Part shown: positions 17,350 to 25,862 of the stretch, one piece after another
Layout: each line of letters starts with the position of its first letter
Position numbering within the stretch: position 1 is the stretch's first letter
IMG/VR virus record: IMGVR_UViG_3300037963_001839
Coordinates: 1-32,737 of that record
Strand: one strand, 5' to 3'
DNA: 32,737 bases
Source: a virus
The notes under the pieces: model-generated
Told to the model about the DNA's origin: nothing
The model's database searches: none
The model's input: the letters and a program-made list of their open reading frames with translations, nothing else
Program-made: the position numbers and the translations under genes

Positions 17350-18010
17350 ATCTCTTATACCTTTTCCTTGGTGTCAAACCCACGCCTTTGTATTTGACCA
17401 ATCTTCTTACTCCTAAGTCTCCTCCTCTTCCTCTAAGTTCAGCATCAGCTATCTCACCCTGAAACAAGGCATAATAATCATTTGCTGCTGTTGGGTCACT
17501 CCAATCTTTAGAAGGGATTCTTAATAAACGAAACAAAGTGCCGTAAATAATAGCATCTCTGTAGTCCGTAGAAAAATTTGTATTTATGTTATTTGAAGTT
17601 CTTGTAGGTTTAAGAGCAACACTTAGTTGTACTGCATTTGTTTTTGAACTCGAAGGAACAGGAACCAACCAAAAAGTGTCTGGGTTTTTTTGTAAATAAA
17701 CTCGTGGAATACTTGAGCGGTTTCTCCAATCTGGAAAATTAAGTTCCAAACTTCTAGGGCTAATAGGGTCTAAATCATTTCCATCATGAATCATCCAAAG
17801 GATTTGATGGACTTGTGTACCAACAGGTTGACCAAAGTCGTATTCGTAAACACCAGACACAGTGCTTATAGGATCTAAATCATGTACATATGCTTGGCTT
17901 TTTTCACACGCTTCAATTGTAGCCGCGCGCAGGTGGTTAATTACCAACGAATCAGGACATCCTGGAACGTAGGGTAATATTTCTTTAACCAATGAATCAT
18001 ATGTTGCCAT
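17327..18010 (-). CDS. Head-tail adaptor / tail connector protein
   Basis: This 227-aa protein starts MATYDSLVKEILPYVPGCPD and contains VINHLRAATIEACEKSQAY, IHDGNDLDPISPRSLE, RVYLQKNPDTFWLVPVPS and FSTDYRDAIIYGTLFRLLRIP. The helical N-terminus, beta middle (YLQ...LVPVP) and helical C-terminus match the design of podoviral adaptor or tail-tube A type proteins that form a ring below the portal. It lies downstream of another adaptor-like gene (DUF6682-like) and upstream of the internal proteins, the usual position. Family assignment is by design and context rather than a diagnostic motif. Confidence 0.65.
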   Translation of the reverse strand: MATYDSLVKEILPYVPGCPDSLVINHLRAATIEACEKSQAYVHDLDPISTVSGVYEYDFGQPVGTQVHQILWMIHDGNDLDPISPRSLELNFPDWRNRSSIPRVYLQKNPDTFWLVPVPSSSKTNAVQLSVALKPTRTSNNINTNFSTDYRDAIIYGTLFRLLRIPSKDWSDPTAANDYYALFQGEIADAELRGRGGDLGVRRLVKYKGVGLTPRKRYKRYGTEIDY

Positions 18011-18013
18011 TTT

Positions 18014-18160
18014 TTACTTCTTTGTCTGTGGTAGTTTACCTAAATTAGAAACCGGCGGCGTATATAAAGGATGTGCCATTGAATGGTTAGGTACATTTGG
18101 CACTCTTTTTACATGCTTAACTCCGTTAATAACTTTTTCTACTGGTTTTCTTACGCCCAT
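18014..18160 (-). CDS. 48-aa basic protein between connector genes
   Basis: An ATG at 18158-18160 is preceded by AGGAGG seven bases upstream, the strongest Shine-Dalgarno in this stretch. It opens a 48-residue frame ending at TAA 18014-18016. The product starts MGVRKPVEKVINGVKHVKRV and has 11 Lys/Arg, Pro-rich segments (PLYTPPVSNLGK) and no acidic cluster. It sits 13 bases after the histone-like gene and 3 bases before the connector gene, filling the gap exactly. The family is unknown. The basic character is shared with its upstream neighbour, so a small DNA-contacting or capsid-accessory protein is possible. Confidence 0.6.
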   Translation of the reverse strand: MGVRKPVEKVINGVKHVKRVPNVPNHSMAHPLYTPPVSNLGKLPQTKK

Positions 18161-18173
18161 TTATGTTTCCTCC

Positions 18174-18608
18174 TTATGAGTCATTCCAATTTCTATATCG
18201 TGCTGTTGGCTTTATAAAAGCTGCTCTTCTTTTTTTATAGTACTCAGGCGGGTGTTTTCTTGTATCCTTCTTCTTTGTACTTGCGGTTGTTGTCTTCTTT
18301 TTAACGTCTGTTTTTTTCTTAACGCTTTTTTTAGTTGTTGTTTTAGGAGGACTCTTTTTTAAAGCTGCAGTTGCACTTGCTGCTCTTTTTCTACCTGCCG
18401 CCTGTGTTTTTTTAGTTGTGCGAGCTGCTTTTCTTTGAGACCTTTTAGCTGTTCTTGCTGAAACCCTAGCAGCTCTTCTTGAAGCTCTAGCTTTTTGTTT
18501 AACTGCCCTTTTAGCTTTTCTAGCTTCTTTTCTAGTCCCACCAGAAGCAAGTACTTTACGTTTTGCTGCTCTTCCCGCTTTTCTAGCTGCTCTTCTTGTT
18601 GTTGCCAT
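18174..18608 (-). CDS. Protamine / histone H1-like basic protein
   Basis: In this 144-aa protein 54 residues are Lys or Arg (37%) and only about five are acidic. The first 75 residues are Ala/Arg/Lys repeats (RRAARK, RAAKRK, RKAKRAVK). The next 45 are a Lys/Thr/Pro tail (KKSPPKTTTKK, KKKTDVKKK) like the C-terminal domain of histone H1. The last 25, with PPEYYKKRRAAF, look more ordered. The ATG has AAGGA eight bases upstream. It is embedded between two adaptor genes in the late operon, so it is probably made with and packaged into virions, where it may neutralise or condense DNA. Which DNA it binds, viral or host, is unknown. The strongly biased sequence produces long shadow frames on both strands. 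Confidence 0.8.
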   Translation of the reverse strand: MATTRRAARKAGRAAKRKVLASGGTRKEARKAKRAVKQKARASRRAARVSARTAKRSQRKAARTTKKTQAAGRKRAASATAALKKSPPKTTTKKSVKKKTDVKKKTTTASTKKKDTRKHPPEYYKKRRAAFIKPTARYRNWNDS

Positions 18609-18610
18609 TT

Positions 18611-19327
18611 TTATCCTTGCGCTACAGGAGCCATTTGTGGAACAGCTCTTGCCGCATCCATATTAGGGCTCAACATTGTTTGTGATTGTCCACCAGCGCC
18701 TAAACTACTTGTAAATAGTTGATAATGCATGCCTGCTCGCTGTTGGTTGCCTGCAAACTCTGCGTCTTTCATGTACGCTCTATATATAACAAAATCAATA
18801 ATTGCGTTTGCGTAAATATCGTCTACATAAATAGTAGCACTCGTGTTAGCTAAATCTGTAGGAGCCCTAGAAAAAACAATTTCTACATACGCATTGCCTG
18901 CAACTCCAGGATATACATAATATTTACGAGGATCATCTTCGTCAAACACGTAATGCTTTACAGTTGTTGTATGCGCTGCATCTCCAGAAACCGTTGGGTC
19001 GTGCCAATTAGGTTCTTGTGAATCTAATATTTCACGATCAACTATACGAATAGATCTTTTGCCCGTTGCGCTTCCTCCAGCTGCAGACATATTACGAACT
19101 ACTTTTATTAGCCTTAATCCAACGTCTGGAATAGCTTGTTCAGTTCCGGTAGCCAACTGTACATTGGCATGGTCCGCAGACGAATCTGGTCTTAAATTTA
19201 CAATCTCCCTTTGTGCGTCATTTATATAACGCAAAAGTTCCGCCTCAGTCCAACGAACACTTGTCGTATCTTGAAGCGTGTCTTTAACTCTTAAAAGAAT
19301 ATTGGCGCCTGTTATGGTCCCAGCCAT
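18611..19327 (-). CDS. DUF6682-like head-tail adaptor
   Basis: This 238-aa protein starts at ATG with GAGGT upstream. It carries VKDTLQDTTSVRWTEAELLR, YINDAQREIVNLRPD, GLRLIKVVRNM, IRIVDREILDSQEPNWHDP, VKHYVFDEDDPRKYYVYPG and VEIVFSRAPTDL. This order matches, from memory, the phage protein family DUF6682, found with N4-type capsid proteins in podoviruses and thought to serve as a head-tail adaptor. The C-terminal 50 residues are Gln/Met/Ala/Gly-rich and probably flexible. Its place one gene after the capsid protein supports the connector role. Confidence 0.75.
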   Translation of the reverse strand: MAGTITGANILLRVKDTLQDTTSVRWTEAELLRYINDAQREIVNLRPDSSADHANVQLATGTEQAIPDVGLRLIKVVRNMSAAGGSATGKRSIRIVDREILDSQEPNWHDPTVSGDAAHTTTVKHYVFDEDDPRKYYVYPGVAGNAYVEIVFSRAPTDLANTSATIYVDDIYANAIIDFVIYRAYMKDAEFAGNQQRAGMHYQLFTSSLGAGGQSQTMLSPNMDAARAVPQMAPVAQG

Positions 19328-19331
19328 TTAT

Positions 19332-19562
19332 TTATACCTCTATAATAATATCTTCTTTTTTCTTAGTTGCTTTTTTCTTCTTAGGAGCCGCTTTTGCTTT
19401 AGGTTTAGGTTCAGGTGTTACGTCTTTTATTTCCGTACAACCTGCATGTATACATTCGTATCCTAAATCGTCACCGACTTCTCTAATTTCTCCCGCCTTA
19501 ACGGTAATTGCTGCACCCCATGGGGTAGAAACATATGTGTCAACTTGTGCTGTAATTTTCAA
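19332..19562 (-). CDS. Small protein with Lys/Pro/Ala tail, downstream of capsid gene
   Basis: This 76-aa protein begins at TTG with AGGAG about 9 bases upstream. Residues 1-48 form a small, probably beta fold (VDTYVSTPWGAAITVKAGEI, two Cys at 37 and 42). Residues 50-70 are a Lys/Pro/Ala tail (PKPKAKAAPKKKKATKKK) followed by an acidic/hydrophobic tip EDIIIEV. It follows the capsid gene after a strong hairpin. The first half could be a capsid decoration or head-completion domain with a DNA-contacting tail; that is inference. The Lys tail resembles that of the histone-like protein two genes on. Confidence 0.65.
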   Translation of the reverse strand: MKITAQVDTYVSTPWGAAITVKAGEIREVGDDLGYECIHAGCTEIKDVTPEPKPKAKAAPKKKKATKKKEDIIIEV

Positions 19563-19580
19563 TTTTTTTCTCCTGATTAT

Positions 19581-19606
19581 GTGGGTAGCCCCGAGGGACT
19601 ACCCAC
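19581..19606 (-). other. Strong hairpin just after the capsid gene
   Basis: Perfect 8-bp arms GTGGGTAG and CTACCCAC enclose a 10-base loop that can add CC/GG pairs around CGAG. It begins 11 bases after the capsid stop on the minus strand and ends 19 bases before the next start. No T-run follows, so a normal intrinsic terminator is unlikely. A role as mRNA 3' stabiliser, partial terminator or processing site for the abundant capsid message is more likely. Confidence 0.6.
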
Positions 19607-19616
19607 AAGACTCAAC

Positions 19617-20762
19617 TTAGTATGCCACGTCTAAGCGGATAACACCAAAGTCTTCAACAGCACCGTTATGGTCACTGTTGTACTTAGGCTTCCTGAAACC
19701 AAGGATCTTACCAATTGAGATACCGTTTTGGTTCCCGTAGTCGAAAGAATCTTCAACTATTTCAGGGAGACCGATATCAGCCATAGCAAGAGCTTGCGCT
19801 CCACAGAATAAGCAAGCTGCGCCATCAATATCAGCATCAGCACCCCACTTATATCCGGCAGAACCAGCATTAGATGATGTTCCAGAAGTTGCGCCTGATG
19901 TGTTAAACACATGTCGGAACTCATGGATCATAACGCCATCAACCATAAGGCTTGAAGAACCTGAGAACAATTCGTTGCTAGGTCCTCTTACTCCAGCATT
20001 CCTGACGTTAGCTAGGAAGTCTGAATCAAGTTTAAGGTCAGCCATAACTTGAGGAGTCACAAACATGTGATAAACCTCGTCGCCACCTGAACCTCTCAAA
20101 CCACGGATATAGTTATCCTTAGCATAGGCTTTAAGAGCAACGATAGTTTTGTACTGAATAGTGTCAGCAGCTACAGTAGCTGTAACATCACCAGCAACAA
20201 GACCACTAGTTGCATCCCATCTTCTATGCCTGTTGGTTGTTGGTGTAGAAACGTCACTAGCAAAAGCAAGGTCGCCTAGGTTTTGACCAGTAGTCATAAC
20301 TGATCTTAGGGCTCCATTGTTTTTCTGAGTGTACGCAATACCAGAAAGCGTCAAAAACGCAATTTGGTCTATACGATCTGCCATTGCATACGCAAGGGCG
20401 TCTCTTGAATGCTCACGAAAGTTGACAACTGATTTTTGATCAGCAAGACGTCCAGCTAGACGGTTTGCAAATCTCATTTGATCAAGTTGAACAACGATAT
20501 CGTATGCTCTCAATGCTTCTTCATTACCTTCGAGAGTGTAGTCTCCAATGATACCATCTCCAGTCATGTCAGCTAGAAGGGTTATTACCGCTCTCGCTCC
20601 TTTCTCAGATTTGGTTAGTTCAGAAATTTTCTGAACCATTGCATTAGGGCCACTACCCGCAAATTGGTTAATGAAGGACATATTCCGAGCAACACGCCAA
20701 AAATCACGTGACCAAATAGTGAGCTGTTCACTGGTCAGTGATGCAAAGTTAGTATTTGCCAT
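19617..20762 (-). CDS. Major capsid protein, N4 gp56 / DUF4043-like
   Basis: 381 aa from the ATG at 20762, which has GGAG seven bases upstream and begins MANTNFASLTSEQLTIWS; an in-frame ATG 33 bases further up lacks a comparable site. Key features are FWRVARNMSFINQFAGSG, VQKISELTKSEKGARAVITL, TLEGNEEALRAYDIVVQLDQ, RFANRLAGRLADQKS, EHSRDALAYAMADRIDQ and a C-terminal DNQN-like GNQNGISIGKILGFRK. This matches the N4-gp56 / DUF4043 capsid family with an HK97-type fold. It lies after the scaffold gene and before the adaptors. A structured 219-base leader upstream and a hairpin downstream suggest its own mRNA control. Length fits the family. Confidence 0.9.
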   Translation of the reverse strand: MANTNFASLTSEQLTIWSRDFWRVARNMSFINQFAGSGPNAMVQKISELTKSEKGARAVITLLADMTGDGIIGDYTLEGNEEALRAYDIVVQLDQMRFANRLAGRLADQKSVVNFREHSRDALAYAMADRIDQIAFLTLSGIAYTQKNNGALRSVMTTGQNLGDLAFASDVSTPTTNRHRRWDATSGLVAGDVTATVAADTIQYKTIVALKAYAKDNYIRGLRGSGGDEVYHMFVTPQVMADLKLDSDFLANVRNAGVRGPSNELFSGSSSLMVDGVMIHEFRHVFNTSGATSGTSSNAGSAGYKWGADADIDGAACLFCGAQALAMADIGLPEIVEDSFDYGNQNGISIGKILGFRKPKYNSDHNGAVEDFGVIRLDVAY

Positions 20763-20981
20763 TTGAATACTCCAAATTAATAGATTTAAAACCAATCGAC
20801 TTATTTGGGGCGATATAATACCCGTATACCCTTTATCGTTGGGATACGCTCTCGTAGTTTTACGAATACGACCTCGCGCAGTTTTACGTCGGATGCGAGA
20901 CGAAGAACGATTTTTTACGGGAACGACCCCGGCTAGATATCGTACTAGCAGACGAAATACTCTTTTATATTACATTAACTT
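20763..20981 (-). promoter_or_regulatory. Structured leader between scaffold and capsid genes
   Basis: This 219-base gap is unusually long for this operon. It contains two imperfect tandem copies of a CTCG...AGTTTTACG unit (+ strand, 20851-20866 and 20873-20890) and a weaker third at 20908-20923. It also has a hairpin TCGTA/TACGA (20852-20865), a CTCGC/GCGAG pair (20873-20899), and an 8-bp stem with one bulge formed by CGTATACCC and GGGATACG (20823-20848). The capsid Shine-Dalgarno lies at the end nearest the gene. A promoter, processing site or translational leader for capsid expression is likely; no clear host -35/-10 pair is visible. Confidence 0.5.
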
Positions 20982-22100
20982 CTAACCAAAGTCACCACGC
21001 ATTCTACGTAATGTTTCTTCAGGTAATGCCATAAATTCATCATCAGACAACACGTCTATGTCTACAGGTTTCTCGCCGCGTTCTCCAGCGCCTTCGCCTT
21101 TCATAGCAGGCGGTTGCGATTTAGCTGCAGCCACTTTCTTTTTAACTGTAGTTTTTTGTCTGCGTTCTTGTACTTGCTCTTTAGTAACAACATTTTCGTT
21201 GCCCTGCAAACTACTATCACCTGTTGTCATGTTTAACAAATCTGGTCTTTTTGCAGCTAGTGTATATTCAGTTGCTCGTGCCAACGAATCAGCCGCACCA
21301 TAGCCTTGCACAATAAAAGCATCTCTAAGTTCCATAACCTCTTGAGTTATACCTTCATCAAAAGTAGGACTGTTTTGGTCCAATATAGGAAAAGTAGATT
21401 CAATTTCGTTTGCTTTTGCTTGTAGCTCTTGCGCTTCTTGACTCTGTTGAACTGTTTGACCCATCTGTTGTTGAACTTCAAACATCATTGCTTCTTTTTC
21501 AGCTTGTCGAATTTCATTACGAACCACAGCAGCTTGATTCATTTCACCATCAAGTAGCAATTGTTGATACTCTTGCTCTTTAGATGCGAAGTCATATTGA
21601 GGAGCCTCAGCTTTAGCTGCCGCTTCTGCTTGTTCTATCTCTTCAATTCTTTTTTGCATTTTTTTGTTTTTAGCAAGAACTTCATCAAGTCGAGACTTAG
21701 GAACCATAGGTGCTTTAGGTTTGTCCTCTACCTGTTCTTCCGCCACCTCTTCTTCAACTCCTCCATCGTCTGATCGTGTAGCGTCTGCATCTGCGTCAGC
21801 CATTGTTTCTTCGACCACCTCTTCTGGGCTGTCTTCTGCCTCTGGTTCTGCTTCGCTTTGTTCTTTTGCCTCAAGTTCTTCTGGGCTCGTTTCAAGATTA
21901 GTCTCGTCTCCAAGTGTGTCTTCTTGCGATGTCTCTGTTTCTTCATCAGTCACTCCTTCGTCTTCTGATACTGTTTCAAAGTTCATATCTACATTAAAGC
22001 CTTCTGCGTCTTCTTTAGTAATCGCGTCTGCTCCTGGCATTCTGTCGTAAATAATATCGCCTTGTATATCTTCGTTTGGGTTTGCTTTCTTCTTAGCCAT
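20982..22100 (-). CDS. Scaffolding protein
   Basis: This 372-aa protein has residues 20-128 extremely acidic (runs of Glu/Asp/Ser/Thr). Residues about 135-230 form a Gln/Glu/Lys/Ala coiled coil (VLAKNKKMQKRIEEIEQAEA). A Lys-rich stretch lies near 320, and the C-terminus is short and conserved-looking, LSDDEFMALPEETLRRMRGD. The acidic disordered head, coiled coil and small C-terminal capsid-binding tip between the portal and capsid genes are typical of phage scaffolding proteins. The ATG follows GGAGG and overlaps the end of the portal gene by 8 bases. Confidence 0.8.
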   Translation of the reverse strand: MAKKKANPNEDIQGDIIYDRMPGADAITKEDAEGFNVDMNFETVSEDEGVTDEETETSQEDTLGDETNLETSPEELEAKEQSEAEPEAEDSPEEVVEETMADADADATRSDDGGVEEEVAEEQVEDKPKAPMVPKSRLDEVLAKNKKMQKRIEEIEQAEAAAKAEAPQYDFASKEQEYQQLLLDGEMNQAAVVRNEIRQAEKEAMMFEVQQQMGQTVQQSQEAQELQAKANEIESTFPILDQNSPTFDEGITQEVMELRDAFIVQGYGAADSLARATEYTLAAKRPDLLNMTTGDSSLQGNENVVTKEQVQERRQKTTVKKKVAAAKSQPPAMKGEGAGERGEKPVDIDVLSDDEFMALPEETLRRMRGDFG

Positions 22101-24216
22101 CGTTATTACCTCCTGTTGGTGTTTTCATAGCTGCTACAGCAATTTTACTCGCTGCTTGAGTTTCAGAGGCAAGGTTTCTTTGCTCGTTGGTTAATCCTGC
22201 TAACCTTTCGCGCAACTGAAGCTCTTCTCTCTTAATTTGAAGTTGGTTTTGCATTTCTGCTATTTTCATTTGTGGGTCCACTTGTGCTGTTCCTTGAGCT
22301 TTAGCAGTATTAAGGGCTGCTTCGCTTTGTAGTTTAGTTACTTCTGCTTCTAGTTTACCAATCTCTAACTGCATTTGTGTCATAGCTGCCTCTGCCTGGA
22401 ACTGTTGTATAGCTGCTTGTTCTTCTGTTGGCGGCTCTGTACCTTGCATCATACGTATTCTTTGTGCCACTTCGCCTTTACGTGATAAATGTGAATAATC
22501 AACAATAATGTCATCTGGTATTGGAACACCAACTTGTCGAAGTTGTATTGCTTCAGCAAATTGCATTTCATCAAAGTTATCTCTAGCTGGGCTAGTAGAT
22601 ACAACAACATCGTACTCCCCTAAAGTAAGGTCGTTTATAATTTCCCCTTCTGGTGTCATTTGGTTAAGTACCATAGGTTCACTTGCCTTCATAGGATCAG
22701 ACTCGTCTACAATTTGCACAATACGCTCTTCTGTATAATAAGCTTGAACAAGATTTAAAACTTTCTCCGCTAAATACTGTCGTGTTTTAGCTAAGTTGTC
22801 CAAAGGCACTTGTACCATCATTGCGCCTCTGTTTTGTTTTGCCTGAATTGCAACACCTGACACTTCTGGACTGTCTGTACCTAACATTGAGTCACTGATG
22901 CCACTAATCTGTTTTATGTTAATAGCAGCTTTTTGACTGATACGATCTAAACCGGTAGGAATCTGGTTCGGCGGAATTTTAGCCGGAGGGTTAAACCCAC
23001 GGTTAAATTCGAGTACTAGTCCTGTCTCAGCACCATGCTCTTCTAAGTCATCTGCATCCATGCCACTTAGAGAACCAGCTTCCACAATCCAACCGCTGTT
23101 AGCAGTTGTGTTTACAATGTGTAGTTCTTGAGAAGAGATCTTGTTCAGCTGTTCCTGGGGGGATATCAGATTACGAACCATACCAAAAGGTCGACCTCTT
23201 CTCCAGAAAGGAAAATAAGGAACTAAAGTAAAATGGTCATAAGGAGACCAATCATCATGTAAAACTACCAAATCTGCTGTTACTGTCCAACGTACTTTAC
23301 GTACAAGTTTTGTAAGAATTTCTAAGCCAAACTCATCTGCAAAGGCTTCTCGTTTTTTCTTTTTCCAATTATATGGTACTTCGCGCATGTCTCCAGTAAC
23401 AGAATCGACATAGAACATACACTCTTTTAATCTATAATATTGACGCTCTACTACTCGAACCGAGCGAAGCGCGCGATTTTCTTCTGGGTTAGTTGTGTTC
23501 CCTTGTTGATATTCAACACCGCTATAAGTGTCACCATATCGAACTTCCTCAAACTCAATTGAATCTGTACCTAAAACTGACCCTTGTTCTACAGTTATAC
23601 GCAGTTTGTCTGCTTGCTTTTGTCCATAGGTCTCTTCTATCTCATCAAGACTTAACCACCGCGTTTCAAAAATCTCGTTCCACGTTCGGGGGTCATAATC
23701 TTTTGCATCTGGGTCAATAAGAATATCTAACGGGTCTTTAGCTGTTATACGAACTTCGCCTTGAATGTGGTCATCAAAGTCTACGCGCACATCAAACCAA
23801 CCCCTGTCTTGTATAAGACCATCAGAAAACACTTGCGACTCTACCCACTCTAACTTGTTGTTATCAGAAATCTGCATAAACAACTTAGTAAGTGTGTCCG
23901 CAATATCCTGTTTGCCCCGCCCCCTAGGTTTAAATGTCACATCAGCTCTACGTGTACTTTGCTCACCGAGCACAGTATTAATTGTAGGTAATATAGTATT
24001 AATAGTAAGGGCGGGTCTGCCTTGATCATCTAATGTAGATAAATCAGCAGCATCCCATTGTTCTCCTCGATAAAAAGCATCGCATCTTTTTGCGACTGCG
24101 ATGTAATCTTGATGTCCGTTGTCACGGGCGCGTGTATATGCGTCCCATTGATCACGGGCAAGTTGGTGTTCTTTTGCTTTACTTAACCTTTTGGGTTTGT
24201 CGGATCTGTATGCCAT
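22093..24216 (-). CDS. Portal protein
   Basis: This 707-aa protein contains KRCDAFYRGEQWDAADLSTL, GRPALTINTILPTINTVLGE, RRADVTFKPRG, DVRVDFDDHIQGEVRI, DPLDILIDPDAKDYDPRTWN and a C-terminal Gln/Glu-rich coiled coil (about residues 600-680). This matches P22 gp1-like portal proteins of podoviruses, whose dodecamer is the DNA channel and docking site for the terminase. The ATG shares one base with the terminase stop (TAATG). The length of about 700 residues and the long helical C-terminal barrel fit the family. Confidence 0.9.
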   Translation of the reverse strand: MAYRSDKPKRLSKAKEHQLARDQWDAYTRARDNGHQDYIAVAKRCDAFYRGEQWDAADLSTLDDQGRPALTINTILPTINTVLGEQSTRRADVTFKPRGRGKQDIADTLTKLFMQISDNNKLEWVESQVFSDGLIQDRGWFDVRVDFDDHIQGEVRITAKDPLDILIDPDAKDYDPRTWNEIFETRWLSLDEIEETYGQKQADKLRITVEQGSVLGTDSIEFEEVRYGDTYSGVEYQQGNTTNPEENRALRSVRVVERQYYRLKECMFYVDSVTGDMREVPYNWKKKKREAFADEFGLEILTKLVRKVRWTVTADLVVLHDDWSPYDHFTLVPYFPFWRRGRPFGMVRNLISPQEQLNKISSQELHIVNTTANSGWIVEAGSLSGMDADDLEEHGAETGLVLEFNRGFNPPAKIPPNQIPTGLDRISQKAAINIKQISGISDSMLGTDSPEVSGVAIQAKQNRGAMMVQVPLDNLAKTRQYLAEKVLNLVQAYYTEERIVQIVDESDPMKASEPMVLNQMTPEGEIINDLTLGEYDVVVSTSPARDNFDEMQFAEAIQLRQVGVPIPDDIIVDYSHLSRKGEVAQRIRMMQGTEPPTEEQAAIQQFQAEAAMTQMQLEIGKLEAEVTKLQSEAALNTAKAQGTAQVDPQMKIAEMQNQLQIKREELQLRERLAGLTNEQRNLASETQAASKIAVAAMKTPTGGNNDG

Positions 24217-25862
24217 TAAGCGCTCATTGCTGTTTTCTTGTTATCACTTTTTACTAAGTGTCTTAGTCTATCTCTCCAAGATGGCTCAGGTGCAATGTTC
24301 TCATAGAATGTTGCAAACTCAGTCATCATAAGACCGATCCACGCCAAGGCGTCGACCTGGTCATCGTGCGTACCATTAGGAAACCGTAAAAGTTCTGCGA
24401 CAAGAGGCCCAGTCCACACAGTTTCCTTTGGAAAGTATACCATGCCTTGTTGCATTCGTCCTTGAATTGCGCGCGCTCTTGCTTCCTTATCTCGTCGTCC
24501 AACTTTTAAGTCTTTAAAATACGCTTCATGTAGTCTACGCTCTTGGACTCTTTTTTCCAAGAACGGACCAATTGCCATCTCTATGTGACCCTTCTCTATG
24601 CCAACAATTCCCGGCCTCCAAGTCTCATAAAGATCTAAAATTTGTTCTACCAATTCAAAGCCATCAAACTTGCCGCGAACAGTATCAACAACGTACATAT
24701 TATCATACTCATCGACCCCGACCACAAGACCAACCGAATAGTCATTTCTATCTCTTTGGCCAATCGCGAGATCCCATGCGCAATAATATCGTAACTGCGA
24801 CAAATCAACGTCTTCATCTTCATAATAGCGTATCATATCTCGCGTGAAATAATCACCTTCATCTGCAACAGGGTTCTGCTGATAAAGTGCGACCCAATCC
24901 CGCGGACCCACCGCTTTTTGTATTTGTTGCAGCGCATCGAGGTTGTATCGCTCAGGGTGTAATGCTTCGCCAGTTTTTCTAAATTCTTCGTCTTTTTCCG
25001 CAATCGCAGGGTATTTAACTACTTCCCATTGGTCTGCTCCGTCTTTAGCTGCAGTCAACAACCGCCCCGCCAAATCATCATCGTGCCACCGTGTAAGAAT
25101 AATAAGTACACCACCCCCGGGGGCCAGACGTGTATACGCAGTTGATGTGTACCAGTTCCATACTGACTCCCGATTAAATTCGGATTCGGCGTCTTCCCGG
25201 TTTTTTACAGGGTCATCGATTACCAAAATATTTGCACCTTTACCCGTGATACCTCCACCAACACCAGCAGCCACGTACCCTCCTCCTTGGGTCGTGAGCC
25301 ACGCTTCGACGGATTGACTTGTTCGATCCAAAAGTGTCTTAGCAAAAATGTTTCTATAGTTAGGTTCGCGCAAAAGTTGCCGCACTTTTCTAGAGAACGT
25401 CATTGCGAGCGAGCCTGAATACGAACAACTGATAAACTCGTGTTTGGGGTTTTTACCCAAGTGCCACGCCGGAAACGCGACACTCGCCAAAGTGGATTTA
25501 CCATGCCGCGGAGGCATAAACAACATTAGTCGCGGCGATTTACCATCTTCGACGTCTTGACTGAACTGTTCGAGCCTCTGGCAAATGTCTTTGTGCACCC
25601 ATCCCGCAAGGTAGTCTGGGTTAAACCTTTCGACAAAAGGCAGAACATGCTTGCGAGACAGGGCTCTTAGGGCGAGCTCTCGCTGAGCAGCCTCTTCTCT
25701 AGAGAGTTCAGGCTTAGAAGTGGGAGATTCTTCTTTCTCAACGGGAGCCGCAACTTTTTCTGCTGCATCTGCTTTACAATATACGCAGACCCCTCCTTCG
25801 GGTATAAGAGTTTCTGGGTAAGAAGTCAAACACTCCTTACATTCAATCTTTTTTATTTCCAT
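24216..25862 (-). CDS. terL: Terminase large subunit
   Basis: 548 aa. The N-terminus carries a four-Cys zinc-ribbon-like motif (C8, C11, C26, C29) not usual for TerL. The ATPase has Walker A PPRHGKS at 117-123 and Walker B ILVIDD with D216/D217. The C-terminal nuclease has WDLAIG with D364 and HDDQVDALAW at 499-508. It acts at the portal to translocate and cut DNA. The start overlaps the small subunit by 20 bases and is preceded by AGAAGG very close to the ATG; a TTG a little downstream has a better-spaced AAGGAG but would cut the Cys motif, so the ATG is kept. Confidence 0.95.
   Translation of the reverse strand: MEIKKIECKECLTSYPETLIPEGGVCVYCKADAAEKVAAPVEKEESPTSKPELSREEAAQRELALRALSRKHVLPFVERFNPDYLAGWVHKDICQRLEQFSQDVEDGKSPRLMLFMPPRHGKSTLASVAFPAWHLGKNPKHEFISCSYSGSLAMTFSRKVRQLLREPNYRNIFAKTLLDRTSQSVEAWLTTQGGGYVAAGVGGGITGKGANILVIDDPVKNREDAESEFNRESVWNWYTSTAYTRLAPGGGVLIILTRWHDDDLAGRLLTAAKDGADQWEVVKYPAIAEKDEEFRKTGEALHPERYNLDALQQIQKAVGPRDWVALYQQNPVADEGDYFTRDMIRYYEDEDVDLSQLRYYCAWDLAIGQRDRNDYSVGLVVGVDEYDNMYVVDTVRGKFDGFELVEQILDLYETWRPGIVGIEKGHIEMAIGPFLEKRVQERRLHEAYFKDLKVGRRDKEARARAIQGRMQQGMVYFPKETVWTGPLVAELLRFPNGTHDDQVDALAWIGLMMTEFATFYENIAPEPSWRDRLRHLVKSDNKKTAMSA

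Noticed and set aside
18359-18722. Leu/Lys-rich minus-strand and Cys/Ser/Phe-rich plus-strand frames over the histone-like gene
   Set aside because: They are shifted readings of a low-complexity Lys/Arg/Ala coding sequence; the H1-like frame has the ribosome site and fits the operon spacing.
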